The notes below the pieces were generated by a model that was not told the origin of the DNA, did not search any database, and was given only the letters and a program-made list of their open reading frames with translations. Positions 25,279 through 34,634 of a stretch of 64,000 bases of DNA are shown piece by piece. Position 1 is the stretch's first letter. Each line of letters begins with the position of its first letter. The translations under genes were made by a program, and so were the position numbers. Source of the stretch: an uncultured Aquimarina sp. (GTDB lineage Bacteria; Bacteroidota; Bacteroidia; Flavobacteriales; Flavobacteriaceae); assembly GCF_947495315.1 (NCBI RefSeq), contig NZ_CANLYD010000008.1:186001-250000 (forward strand). Direction: 5' to 3'.

Positions 25279-26520
25279 TTATGAATACAATTTTTTAACT
25301 AATTTCCCAATACTAAGTCCTTGCACAATTATTGAAAAGAACACGACCACATAAGTAATATATAGTATAACTTCTGAAGAAGGGTTATCTGCTAAGCTTA
25401 GTGCCAATGCCAGAGAAATACCACCTCGTAAACCACCCCAAGTTAGTATAGTTACTGTTTTTATAGGACTTGTCTCTGAATGCTTCAATAAAGAATACGG
25501 TATAAAAACTGAGATGAATCTTGACAAAAGCACAATAAAAATAGCAATAACTCCAAGTGTTAAATGGCCAGCATCAAATTTTAGAAGATGAATTGCTAAA
25601 CCGATCAGAACAAATAAAATACCATTAAAAACATCGTCCAATACTTCCCAGATTTCGTTAATGAGTTTTCTTGTTGGTCCTTTATTGGTCGCTACATTTA
25701 ATTTATTACCAATGATCATTCCTGCTACTACCATTGCTAAGGGTCCTGATACATGGATTAAAGATGCAAATGCATAACCACCCATGACAATGGCAAGACT
25801 AATCATTACTGATAATTGAGGATTTTCTTTTACAGACTTAATGCTTTGATATCCTAAAAAGCCTAGCAATGCACCATATATAATTCCACCAACAGCTTCT
25901 TCTAGAAATAGCTTACCAATTTCTGCGCTTACAGAACCTTCTCCGTGATGTTCTCCCATTCCTGTGAGGATTAGTATTCCAGAAAATACAACAACACCGA
26001 TTCCATCATTAAACAGGGATTCTCCTTCAATTTTAATTCCTAAACTCTTGGCAATATTTGCCTTTTTTAAGATCGCCATTACTGCTATTGGATCTGTTGG
26101 AGAAATTAATGCTCCAAAAAGAAGCGCGTGTAAAAATGGTAATTCAAGCTTAAGTAGTTGGGCTGCGCCAAACGTAAGTCCTCCCACCAAAAAAGTAGAA
26201 ATTAAGACTCCAAGAGTCGCAAATAAAATAATGGGCCATTTTTCTTTTGCCAGCTCATCAATGTTTACGTGAAGCGCTCCGGCAAAAAGAAGGAAGCTTA
26301 AAATTCCATCCAATAATAAGCTCCTAAAATCAGAATTGGCAACCATATCACAAAAGAACTGGTAGAAATCAGGTGCTATACTCTTACTTAGGGTAATGAT
26401 TACAACCGTTACTAAGCTCATCAACATTAACGCAATGGTTGCAGGCATTTTAAGCCATTTGTAGTTTACGTAACTAAAAAAAGCAGCAATGGAAAAAACA
26501 ATACTGAAGGACTGTAACAT
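25279..26520 (-). CDS. Na+/H+ antiporter of the CPA1 (NhaP-like) family
   Basis: 413 residues with about 12 hydrophobic segments. Family signatures are LLFGALISPTDPIAVMAIL (about residue 135) and EGESLFNDGIGVVVFSG (about 165), the ND pair that binds the exchanged ions, plus LTWGGLRGGISLALALSL near 365. The protein lacks the long cytosolic C-terminal domain of animal NHEs and ends shortly after the last helix. It exchanges cytoplasmic Na+ or K+ for H+ at the inner membrane, consistent with a marine habitat. It lies 5 bp below the gene at 26526, suggesting co-transcription. Confidence 0.92.
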   Translation of the reverse strand: MLQSFSIVFSIAAFFSYVNYKWLKMPATIALMLMSLVTVVIITLSKSIAPDFYQFFCDMVANSDFRSLLLDGILSFLLFAGALHVNIDELAKEKWPIILFATLGVLISTFLVGGLTFGAAQLLKLELPFLHALLFGALISPTDPIAVMAILKKANIAKSLGIKIEGESLFNDGIGVVVFSGILILTGMGEHHGEGSVSAEIGKLFLEEAVGGIIYGALLGFLGYQSIKSVKENPQLSVMISLAIVMGGYAFASLIHVSGPLAMVVAGMIIGNKLNVATNKGPTRKLINEIWEVLDDVFNGILFVLIGLAIHLLKFDAGHLTLGVIAIFIVLLSRFISVFIPYSLLKHSETSPIKTVTILTWGGLRGGISLALALSLADNPSSEVILYITYVVVFFSIIVQGLSIGKLVKKLYS

Positions 26521-26525
26521 AGTTT

Positions 26526-27272
26526 CTAGTTTTTATATGCAGTCAATGCTTCTTCAAAAAAAGTAACACCATTATTTTTATTCACACCCGTAACAGGTAA
26601 AACAGCACCTTTAAAACCTTCGTTCTTCCATTCCCCAAGAGATAATGGTTTAAAATTTATTGTTTCTACGCTATCATGACCTTGGTAAGCACTTATATAG
26701 AAGTAGTATTCATTGTGAGCTTCATCAGGAATCGCTAAACCTAATCCAATAGCAAGACCAGCTTCGTCTTCCAAAGGAGCAAAAGCTCCAGTGTCAAAAT
26801 GATGAGGCCATATTCTAATCTCAGAATAAAGTTTATTCCGATCTAAAAACTCTCTTATGATTTCGTATGCCAATACTCTATACTTTTTTAATTGCTGAAG
26901 CGCTGAAATATCTTGTAATTTAAACACATAATCATCGGTAATTTGATAGGGTAATTCGTAATGAATATCATAAGAATACGGTTTACTCATTTCACTATTC
27001 GCAGTCATTCTTTTTAGCCATTGTAATACTTCTGCATGGGATGTACCATCTAGTTTCAAAGTGTTTTTAGAACTAGTATTATTCCATTCTAATTCAAAAA
27101 GGTCATAGTTAAGAGAAAGTACGATGGGTTTATTATCTAAATTTCTTGTGTACAATATTCCTTTTTCTACAGAAAACCCAAGGTTTGTATGACTATCATC
27201 ATCTTTTTTATCAACGAAACTTATTCCGGCTGCAGCAAGATATTGAGCTGCAAAGTGCATTTGAGTTGTCAT
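26526..27272 (-). CDS. DUF5996-like protein of unknown function
   Basis: 248 residues, cytosolic. Blocks seen are AAQYLAAAGISFV near the start, PIVLSLNYDLFELEWN (about 50), YRVLAYEIIREFL (about 135) and IRIWPHHFDTGAF (about 155), then IGLGLAIPDEAHNEYYFYISAY. The IWPHHFD motif and following Gly-rich strand match my memory of DUF5996, but this was not searched. The two His and an Asp could form a metal site. It is 37 bp below the Rieske-glutamate synthase fusion and 5 bp above the antiporter, so the three probably form one transcript. Confidence 0.65.
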   Translation of the reverse strand: MTTQMHFAAQYLAAAGISFVDKKDDDSHTNLGFSVEKGILYTRNLDNKPIVLSLNYDLFELEWNNTSSKNTLKLDGTSHAEVLQWLKRMTANSEMSKPYSYDIHYELPYQITDDYVFKLQDISALQQLKKYRVLAYEIIREFLDRNKLYSEIRIWPHHFDTGAFAPLEDEAGLAIGLGLAIPDEAHNEYYFYISAYQGHDSVETINFKPLSLGEWKNEGFKGAVLPVTGVNKNNGVTFFEEALTAYKN

Positions 27273-27309
27273 ATTGCTGGTTTATTAGTTTATGTTATTG
27301 GTTGTGTTG

Positions 27310-28920
27310 TTATAAAACACCTGCATAGTTGATACCTGTCAATCTGTGCATGTCCTGATCAAAAGTGGATAAGTCATCTAGATTAAATTTAGATACGTCA
27401 TCATATCCACAAGCTCTTGCAATAACTTTAATTAAGCTATTGGTTGCGTCAAAATAATTGTGTAATTGTTTTGCTGATGATTCTATAATCAATCTACTTC
27501 TTAAAGATTCTTTTTGCGTAGCGATACCTACTGGACAGTTGTTACTTCCACAAGCGCGCATTCCTAAACAGCCAATAGCTTGCAATGCTGAGTTAGAAAC
27601 AGCAATAGCATCGGCTCCTAACATCATTGCTTTGGCAAAATCCTCTGTTATTCTTAATCCTCCAGTGATAATTAAGGTAACATCTGTAGCACCTACTTTA
27701 TCAAGATATTTTCTAGCTCTTGCCAATGCGGGAATTGTGGGAACATTAATATTATCACGCAGAATAGTAGGAGCAGATCCCGTTCCACCACCACGACCAT
27801 CTAAGATTATATAATCTACACCGACATCCAGCGCAAATTGAATATCTTTTTCGATATGGCTGGCGGCAATTTTAAAACCAATTGGAATACCACCGGTTCG
27901 TTCACGAACTTGTTCTGCAAAGGCTTTAAAATCTTTTACCCCATGAAAATCAGGAAATGTTGCTGGAGAAATAGCAGTTTCGCCTTGATTTAAACCTCTA
28001 ACTTCTGCAATCTCTTTGCTTACTTTGTTTCCTGGTAAGTGACCTCCTGTACCCGTTTTTGCACCTTGCCCTCCTTTAAAATGAAATGCTTGCACTTTAT
28101 CTAATTTATCCCAGGAAAATCCAAATTGAGCGGATGCTAATTCATAAAAATATTTAGTGTTACTTTCCTGTTCTTGTGGTAACATTCCACCTTCTCCAGA
28201 ACAAATTCCTGTTCCGGCCATTTCTGCACCTTTAGATAAAGCAATTTTGGCTTCTCTAGACAAGGCTCCAAAACTCATGTCACTTACAAATAATGGAATA
28301 TCTAGGCTTAACGGTTTTTTCGCTTTGGGCCCGATTATCACTTTGGTGGCTACTTCTTCATGATCTAATAAGGGTCTACTTGCTAATTGAGCTGGCAAAA
28401 ATTGGATATCATTCCATTTAGGAAGTGTATTTCTATCCACACCCATTGAGGCAGAAAATCCATGATGACCAAGGTTTTTTAAACCGTTTTTAGCCAGTTC
28501 TTTGATATATCCTGTATATGGCTCTGTGTCTTCTGGATGTGTATCAGCATAAGCTCCTAAATATTCATCTCTATTGAAGGGTTGTGGATGATCATGAAGA
28601 TAATCGTTAATTTCAGTTTCGTCAACGTATAAAGTATCTCCATCGATTTTAGTACTAAACTTATGTAAAACTTCTTTGTTGTTATATTCCGAAACACCAG
28701 TGTCATATCGATAATCCCAACCATGAACGCCACAGATAAGATTATGCCCATCTATATGACCGTCAGCCATCAATGCACCTCTATGTAAGCATCTACCATA
28801 CAGCACCGAAATTTCTTCGTCAAATTTTACAATAACGAGATCTAATCCATTAACCAATGCGGGAGTTGGTTTTTTGTTTTCTAAATCACTGATCTGGACA
28901 ATTGCTATAGGTTTTTTCAT
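27310..28920 (-). CDS. Rieske domain fused to glutamate synthase-like FMN domain
   Basis: 536 residues. Residues about 1-105 form a Rieske [2Fe-2S] domain with ligands CLHRG (about 43) and CGVHGW (about 63). Residues about 150-530 are the FMN-binding alpha/beta-barrel of the glutamate synthase large subunit, with FVSDMSFGALS, KGGQGAKTGTGGHLPG, ILDGRGGGTGSAP and the [3Fe-4S] cluster motif CLGMRACGSNNCPVG (C-x5-C-x4-C). No glutaminase domain is present, so it cannot hydrolyse glutamine by itself. It resembles stand-alone GltB2-type proteins of uncertain reaction, with a Rieske electron-entry module added. It starts a minus-strand set of three closely spaced genes. Confidence 0.9.
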   Translation of the reverse strand: MKKPIAIVQISDLENKKPTPALVNGLDLVIVKFDEEISVLYGRCLHRGALMADGHIDGHNLICGVHGWDYRYDTGVSEYNNKEVLHKFSTKIDGDTLYVDETEINDYLHDHPQPFNRDEYLGAYADTHPEDTEPYTGYIKELAKNGLKNLGHHGFSASMGVDRNTLPKWNDIQFLPAQLASRPLLDHEEVATKVIIGPKAKKPLSLDIPLFVSDMSFGALSREAKIALSKGAEMAGTGICSGEGGMLPQEQESNTKYFYELASAQFGFSWDKLDKVQAFHFKGGQGAKTGTGGHLPGNKVSKEIAEVRGLNQGETAISPATFPDFHGVKDFKAFAEQVRERTGGIPIGFKIAASHIEKDIQFALDVGVDYIILDGRGGGTGSAPTILRDNINVPTIPALARARKYLDKVGATDVTLIITGGLRITEDFAKAMMLGADAIAVSNSALQAIGCLGMRACGSNNCPVGIATQKESLRSRLIIESSAKQLHNYFDATNSLIKVIARACGYDDVSKFNLDDLSTFDQDMHRLTGINYAGVL

Positions 28921-29026
28921 AAGTTAATTCAATTTTGATGTTAGTGGAGTTTATTATATTCTTAAAAGGAACAAACATTTTGTTTGGTCTCAATGTTTTA
29001 AAGGAACTTTCATAAATGTTGAGGTT

Positions 29027-32000
29027 TTAAAAAGCAAATCCGAGAACGAATACTATTCTTGCCCCGTCAGAACTTGCGTAATACCCTAGGTTTGCCGCAA
29101 AAGAATCTAATCCACTAATCCAGAAAGATCCTCCTACACTGTTATGCCATTTATCTGAGTTGTCATTTTCTAACCATACTCGACCATAATCAAAGCCTCC
29201 TGTCATTCCATATTTAACAGGAATAAAACTAGTCTTAAATTTACCAAGTTTAAGTCGTAAATCGGTATTTTGATATGCAGCATATTTACCTAAAAATCTC
29301 TCATTTCTAAAACCTCGTAAGCCTTTTATTCCGCCAATTTGCGCACCGTGATAAAATTCGAAATTATCACCTAAAAGGATTTCCCCTCCAATTTCCGTAG
29401 CAAATACAAGGTTTCCTCTTTTATTTAATTTATGGTTGATATCAATTTTAGGCTCGATATAACCAAAACTATTATCGTTATCTCCTCCATCAATCAACGT
29501 TTTATATCCTGCCGTAATTCCTATTTCCATCCCCAGCGTTGGAAATGCTATATCATTTTTATTTTTAAAATTATAAGTAACTTCAACCCCAGCATAGGTT
29601 TGCTGATCAAAAACATCATTAGTGATGGGTATAGTATTAACAAAGCGACCATTTGTATTTTCTAATTCGAAGGATTCTATAAGAGGTTTAAACTGGAAAT
29701 ACCCTCCATCTCTTCCTCTCCAAATTAAAGAGATTGCAGCATTCCATTTTCTAAGTCTAACTCGATTAAAATCTAAATCTACAACATCTCTGTCATAATC
29801 TGTTTCATTACCAAAACCAAAGAAGTTTTGGGCAAAACTTGGACTGGTGTACAAACCTTCTACACCAAAATTCCAATTATGGAATATGTGAGAGAATTCA
29901 CCTTTGTAAGAGACATCAAATCCTCCTGAACCGCTATAGAAAGATGCGCTAATAGAATGTTTCTGGGTAAATGGATTTCTTTGTAATCCATAATAGGTGA
30001 AATTATCTAATACACCAACTCGTAGCCCATCATCCGGATTATATGCTATTAATGGAAGTATTTGATTAAAGGAGTATTTTGTTTTTTTGTAATCATAATT
30101 ATTAACATCATAATCGTCTACAAGCCATTTTTTAGAGCGTTTATTTACAATAGTGTTATTTTTATTTTTATAATCATATAACTTAATTTTTTTTGTGTTT
30201 TTGAAGTCATAGATGTCATTTTTCTTACCTCCAATTACTTTTATATCAATTAGGTTGTTACCTTTTCCTTCTACATTAAAGGTATCATTACCATCTAATC
30301 CATATAGCCAAATTTCCTTAGTTTCTTTTTTATTAAAGGTTCTATTCAGGATACCAATATCTTTTCTTTGGATTTCTATATTGGTCTGGCCATTTGGTAA
30401 TCTTTTTATATTAAAAATATCATCTTTTTGAGTGCCTGTTATTACTTCAAAATTGTTGAGGTGTTTATAATATTTTTGGGCAATATCGACAATATTAGAC
30501 CTTCTTCCTTTCAGTTTCTTTTTGATATCATCAATGGTCTCACCTTTCATTTCCTGAGGAAGATTTTCAAAAGCATTTTCTATTACTTCATCCGTAAGAT
30601 TTTCCTGAATATAAGTAGCTTGTTCTTTCCATTTAGACCAGTCCGAACCATTAATAAAAGTTATATCTAATGGATATGGAGTCTGACCAAACCATTTGGG
30701 GCTACGTAGTTGGTCATCATAAGATTGCATTTTTCTTAAACCAGGTATGGCATGAGTTAAGAAGCTAACAATGGCACCATCAAAAACAGAAAATGCCTGA
30801 TCTCGATCTCTGGGAATTGGTTTGCAGATTTCTGTACCATCTTCTTTTTCGAATAAAGCCCATCTCCATTGATCTGGATGTCGATCCCAGTCACCAATTA
30901 ACATATCAAATAATCGCGCTCGGATATAAGAGGGTTCATCTACTATGGATTTACCAGTTTTATGTACTTCCTGTAATACATCATTAGAACTAAGAATCTT
31001 TTTAGGTTTCCCAAAAGATGCCAAATCACTATGACTGGATTCTGCTCGTTCTTCTACTAAATATAATTCATCTCCAAAACCGGTATTGAATTCACCAAGG
31101 GTTTCTTGTTTTGGAATATAATATAAACTTGGGTTGGTATGAAATACATCAACGGCATCTGATAATGTTCCTATAGCAAAAGGGGTATAAGGATGTGCAG
31201 TAGTATAGAAATCTAATAAAAATCGATCTGCATAACTATCTTGTAGATCTTCTTTTACATATTTATCAAGAAACGCTGTCGACTGAATAAATTTTGTAGC
31301 GCTTTTCCGTAGTGCACGCATTACATATTGTTTACCGTCTTTATCGACTAATCTAAGTGAGTTGGATTGATGCCCTCCTCCTTTTCTGACAGGTGTTAAA
31401 CCTCCTTTAAGGGTGTCTAAAAGAGCTACCTTGGCTTGTACCGGTTTACTATAATATGTTCTGTAATGTTGTCCCCATAAACCTTTGTATAATTTACTTT
31501 TCTTAGTTTCGTCAAGACTATAAACAGATGAACTCTGAGTTGCTGGAAAACTAGTAACAGGCTTTAGTATATATGAAGTTTTTGCTTTTTCATTTCGTAA
31601 TACAGTCGTGTTAAATAGGGGAGTTGTATTTCCATTTTCCAAAGAGTAATAATAAACATTAGCTTTACCATCTGTATAAATATCTAATTTAGCATATCCT
31701 TTTTGCGTACTTGCAAAATCTCCTTCGAGGGCTTTTTTAACCCGTTCAGTTTTTCCGATAGCACCACTTATAATTTGTGGGATTCCATATTTATTTATGT
31801 ATTGTAGGTTTTTATCTTTTCCGGATACAAAGATTACATTTTCATTTTGTCGAGCCATGGTGGTAATTCTATTTCTAAAATTACGATACTGTTTATTTTC
31901 AAAATCTTGTATAGAGGCACCTGCCGTATTAGATAATAGTCCTTGTTTAGAATAGGTGTGTATTGGGTGATGAATGGCTATGATTTTGATTTTATCCTGG

Positions 32001-32560
32001 TTCTTTTTCAGAATACTTTCAAATTCTAGAAAAAATTGTGTTCTGTTTTTGATATCGCAATCATCATTGATGTAGATGTTTTTATTCCAATTTTCTAGAT
32101 ACCATTGGGAATCGATTGCCACTAAGACTACATTTTTAGATATGTCTTTTTTCTTGATAGGACAGCCATCATCTGGGTAATATTTAGCTTTACTATTTTT
32201 TTGAATAAATTTTTCAATTCCTCTTACATTTTTATAACCTGCGGATTTCCATTCATTATAACCTGGAGTAAAAATAATCTCTCCATTAAAATCAGCAATG
32301 ATGTCTAATTGTTTTCCAACAGATGTTTTGGAAGAACCTTTTTTAATACTTTGAGGATCGGCAGTGTTACCTACTATTAGTAAGGTAGCATTTTTAGTTT
32401 GATTAGAAATTGATTCTATATTTCTTAAAATACTTTGATTTTCATCTTCACTGGTATTAGCAGTAATAAAAATAGAGGTTTCTATTTCTTGAGCATTAAT
32501 AGATTTAATAGAAAATAAGAAGAGAATAATTAAGATGATTTTTGATTGTGTGTGTTTCAT
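29027..32560 (-). CDS. Phosphoesterase, kinase-like and Omp85-barrel fusion outer-membrane protein
   Basis: 1177 residues with a signal peptide ending SIKSINAQ. Residues about 25-320 resemble a calcineurin-type metallophosphoesterase (TLLIVGNTADP, FTPGYNEW, IIAIHHPIHTYSKQG), with some metal ligands altered. The middle (about 390-640) has MRALRKSATK, then RLFDMLIGDWDRHPDQWRW (about 558) and KPIPRDRDQAFSVFDG (about 583), which resembles the DRH...N/W and D-x-D active site of HipA/FAM20/PI-kinase-like enzymes. The C-terminal part (about 860-1177) is a 16-strand-type Omp85/BamA surface-antigen barrel with the loop-6 motif GGIKGLRGFRNERF and terminal aromatic residues. Kinase activity is inference. 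It is 17 bp below a Crp/Fnr gene. Confidence 0.8.
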   Translation of the reverse strand: MKHTQSKIILIILFLFSIKSINAQEIETSIFITANTSEDENQSILRNIESISNQTKNATLLIVGNTADPQSIKKGSSKTSVGKQLDIIADFNGEIIFTPGYNEWKSAGYKNVRGIEKFIQKNSKAKYYPDDGCPIKKKDISKNVVLVAIDSQWYLENWNKNIYINDDCDIKNRTQFFLEFESILKKNQDKIKIIAIHHPIHTYSKQGLLSNTAGASIQDFENKQYRNFRNRITTMARQNENVIFVSGKDKNLQYINKYGIPQIISGAIGKTERVKKALEGDFASTQKGYAKLDIYTDGKANVYYYSLENGNTTPLFNTTVLRNEKAKTSYILKPVTSFPATQSSSVYSLDETKKSKLYKGLWGQHYRTYYSKPVQAKVALLDTLKGGLTPVRKGGGHQSNSLRLVDKDGKQYVMRALRKSATKFIQSTAFLDKYVKEDLQDSYADRFLLDFYTTAHPYTPFAIGTLSDAVDVFHTNPSLYYIPKQETLGEFNTGFGDELYLVEERAESSHSDLASFGKPKKILSSNDVLQEVHKTGKSIVDEPSYIRARLFDMLIGDWDRHPDQWRWALFEKEDGTEICKPIPRDRDQAFSVFDGAIVSFLTHAIPGLRKMQSYDDQLRSPKWFGQTPYPLDITFINGSDWSKWKEQATYIQENLTDEVIENAFENLPQEMKGETIDDIKKKLKGRRSNIVDIAQKYYKHLNNFEVITGTQKDDIFNIKRLPNGQTNIEIQRKDIGILNRTFNKKETKEIWLYGLDGNDTFNVEGKGNNLIDIKVIGGKKNDIYDFKNTKKIKLYDYKNKNNTIVNKRSKKWLVDDYDVNNYDYKKTKYSFNQILPLIAYNPDDGLRVGVLDNFTYYGLQRNPFTQKHSISASFYSGSGGFDVSYKGEFSHIFHNWNFGVEGLYTSPSFAQNFFGFGNETDYDRDVVDLDFNRVRLRKWNAAISLIWRGRDGGYFQFKPLIESFELENTNGRFVNTIPITNDVFDQQTYAGVEVTYNFKNKNDIAFPTLGMEIGITAGYKTLIDGGDNDNSFGYIEPKIDINHKLNKRGNLVFATEIGGEILLGDNFEFYHGAQIGGIKGLRGFRNERFLGKYAAYQNTDLRLKLGKFKTSFIPVKYGMTGGFDYGRVWLENDNSDKWHNSVGGSFWISGLDSFAANLGYYASSDGARIVFVLGFAF

Positions 32561-32576
32561 ATCTTAATAGATGAGT

Positions 32577-33257
32577 TTATATATTATCCTGTTGCTTTTG
32601 AGTCTTTGGTAGTGAAATATTTTGCGAATTATAATCTATAGTGGCATCTTTTCTTAGAGAGCTTAACACGTTACTTACAGTTTGCCTGGATGTATTTGTT
32701 AGATTAGCAATATCTTTATGTGACAAGAGATTTTTGGCAATTATTCTAGTATTGTTTTGTTCGCCAAACTCTTGGATATAGTCAAAAATGAATTCTTTAA
32801 TTCGCGTAGCACTATCTTTATAGAGTAAGTCCTGTAATCGTCTTTCTAATTTTTTGATACGTAAACCATAGACTTTTAGAACACCGTTTTTAAGAGATTT
32901 ATGTTTCTCCATAATGCTTTCCATTCGTTCAGACTCTATATAGCAGACGATGCAGTCTTCTAAGGCGATAGCTTGTTCTTCTGTTGCGGCTTGTTCATTA
33001 TAAAGTGATAGTTCACCAAATATGTGTCCTTTTTTGACAATGTATTTTACATTTTTGTTAACGGTATCTATGATTTTTACAGTTCCCTTTTTAAGGAAAA
33101 AAATACTTTTTTTATCATTATTAAGTAATTGGATGGTAGTTCCTTTATCAATACTGTCCATTTCCAGGATTTCACACATGCGCATCATGGTGATTCTTCC
33201 TAGTTTGTTGAAAAGGTTAAAGCCTTCCAGAAACCAGTATTTAGTATATGTATTCAA
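32577..33257 (-). CDS. Crp/Fnr-family transcriptional regulator
   Basis: 226 residues. The cyclic-nucleotide-binding-like beta-roll (about 25-125) includes IFFLKKGTVKIID and KKGHIFGELSLYNE, the FGE motif that contacts cyclic nucleotides in CRP. A long helix (LKVYGLRIKKLERRL) leads to the helix-turn-helix LLSHKDIANLTNTSRQTVSNVLSSL (seen as HKDIANLTNTSRQTVSNVL, about 175-195). No Cys cluster is present, so it is not an FNR oxygen sensor. It is 17 bp upstream of the outer-membrane fusion gene and may control it. The sensed ligand is unknown. Confidence 0.92.
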   Translation of the reverse strand: MNTYTKYWFLEGFNLFNKLGRITMMRMCEILEMDSIDKGTTIQLLNNDKKSIFFLKKGTVKIIDTVNKNVKYIVKKGHIFGELSLYNEQAATEEQAIALEDCIVCYIESERMESIMEKHKSLKNGVLKVYGLRIKKLERRLQDLLYKDSATRIKEFIFDYIQEFGEQNNTRIIAKNLLSHKDIANLTNTSRQTVSNVLSSLRKDATIDYNSQNISLPKTQKQQDNI

Positions 33258-33528
33258 TTAGGCGAGGTTTGATTAGTGTTGTTAAATGTAATAAATTTTA
33301 ATAGTACTGACTATGAATTAATTAGCAGAAGTTACTTCAGACGACAATCTGGTGTTATTTGCTGTTTTTTACCCTATTAGAAGATACTTCTATAAAGTCT
33401 CATATATCTACAGAGGATATCAAGTTGAGTTTGTGATAAAGCCTTATAACTGATAATTATCATAGTAAAATAGTTATGTCTATAATAATTTGAGCATAGA
33501 ATATTTTATTAATTATAATGGATATGTC

Positions 33529-34029
33529 ATGAAAAAGATCGTTGTCAGTTTATTGTTTTTAGGGTTAACGATTCCTTCTTTTTCGCAGAAAACAGAAGAA
33601 TTACCAGAGGTTGTTATTATTGCTACAAACTATAAATACTTAAGGGCTTTGGACTCTGGTGATGAGCCTTTATCCGTTGATTTATTACAAAAAGAAGTAG
33701 CTTCATATGATTTGAAGAATTCGGATGTTTATGAAGACGAGTATGAACTATATCATGTGTCTTTTTATATTCCTGATGGTAAGATACTAGCGGCTTATGA
33801 TAAAAATGGAAAAGTCTTACGTACTATAGAGAAATTTAAAAATGTGAAGCTACCAAGAAATGTAATAGAGGCAGTAACAAAGAGATTTCCTGGTTGGGTA
33901 ATCGCAAAGGATGTTTATTTAGTCAATTATCATAGCGAAAAAGGAGTCACTAAAAAGTACAAGCTTAGATTACAAAACGGTAAAAAACGTATAAAGGTCA
34001 AAACAGATGAGTTTGGTAAATTTCTCTAA
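33529..34029 (+). CDS. Secreted PepSY-like small protein
   Basis: 166 residues from the ATG at 33529 (MKKIVVSLLFLGLTIPSFSQ, a signal peptide); an in-frame TTG at 33490 would put 13 polar residues in front and is rejected. The mature part has a SFYIPDGKILAAYDKNGKVL strand pair and a second copy-like region VTKKYKLRLQNGKKRIKVKT, with the helix KLPRNVIEAVTKRFPGW between. This is the layout of PepSY/BLIP-like domains in Bacteroidota that may inhibit peptidases or bind metals. The gene is followed by a strong terminator and stands alone. Confidence 0.75.
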   Translation: MKKIVVSLLFLGLTIPSFSQKTEELPEVVIIATNYKYLRALDSGDEPLSVDLLQKEVASYDLKNSDVYEDEYELYHVSFYIPDGKILAAYDKNGKVLRTIEKFKNVKLPRNVIEAVTKRFPGWVIAKDVYLVNYHSEKGVTKKYKLRLQNGKKRIKVKTDEFGKFL

Positions 34030-34032
34030 AAT

Positions 34033-34069
34033 AGAAAGGAGCTGTATGAATTTCACACAGCTCCTTTCT
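34033..34069. terminator. Shared hairpin terminator between convergent genes
   Basis: AGAAAGGAGCTGT (34033-34045) pairs perfectly with ACAGCTCCTTTCT (34057-34069), a 13-bp stem with an 11-nt loop. It starts 3 bp after the PepSY-like stop and ends 2 bp before the ssb stop. T-runs are weak, but its strength and position suggest it serves both genes. Confidence 0.8.
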
Positions 34070-34071
34070 AA

Positions 34072-34404
34072 CTATTTCCCTAGCATCAAAAACTCATTAC
34101 AGACTACTTCTGTGATGTACCTTTTATTACCTTCGTTATCATCATAACTACGTGATGTAAGTTTGCCTTCTATAGCCACCTCCTGGCCTTTATTTACATA
34201 TTTTTCGATGATTTCTGCCGTTTTTCCCCAAGCTACAATATTGTGCCATTGTGTATCGGTAACTTTATCACCTGCTTTATTGTAGTAGTAATCGTTTGTA
34301 GCGATAGAGAATTTTGCTAATTTTCTTCCAGAATCCAGGTTTACGATTTCTGGTTCTTGTCCTAAGTTTCCAATTAACTGTACTTTGTTTTTAAGTGTGT
34401 TCAT
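34072..34404 (-). CDS. ssb: Short single-stranded DNA-binding protein, no acidic tail
   Basis: 110 residues from the ATG at 34404 (MNTLKNKVQLIGNLGQEPEI); a longer reading from 34485 lacks family sequence. The OB fold is clear: KFSIATNDYYYNKAGDK, TQWHNIVAWGKTAEI, and GQEVAIEGKLTSRSY. The protein ends CNEFLMLGK right after the OB fold, so the disordered linker and the acidic DDDIPF-type tip that recruit replication partners are missing. Flavobacteria often carry such short paralogues alongside a full-length SSB. It probably binds ssDNA as a tetramer without partner recruitment. Confidence 0.92.
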   Translation of the reverse strand: MNTLKNKVQLIGNLGQEPEIVNLDSGRKLAKFSIATNDYYYNKAGDKVTDTQWHNIVAWGKTAEIIEKYVNKGQEVAIEGKLTSRSYDDNEGNKRYITEVVCNEFLMLGK

Positions 34405-34634
34405 AATTTTAATTTTTAAGAGCCTGTCTATAACAGGTAGATTAAAGAATTCATAGTATCGAGTTCTTATGTTTCGATGATGCAAACTTAGAATCAGACG
34501 ATCACTAGATTCGGTTAGGAAGTGTTTATTTTCGGTTGTAAGCGTTTGTAGTCGTTTGAAAACAATTAAAAAAAGTAGTTTTGAATAAAAAATTGATACC
34601 TTAGAAATATTAATAAAACAGTATATAAAAACTT

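Noticed and set aside
27505..27530. TTTTTGCGTA matches inside the Rieske-glutamate synthase gene (and near 31700)
   Set aside because: No opposing TACGYA at 7-bp spacing, and both lie within coding sequence.
27458..28363. Plus-strand readings antisense to the Rieske-glutamate synthase gene
   Set aside because: Shadow frames of a strongly conserved gene.
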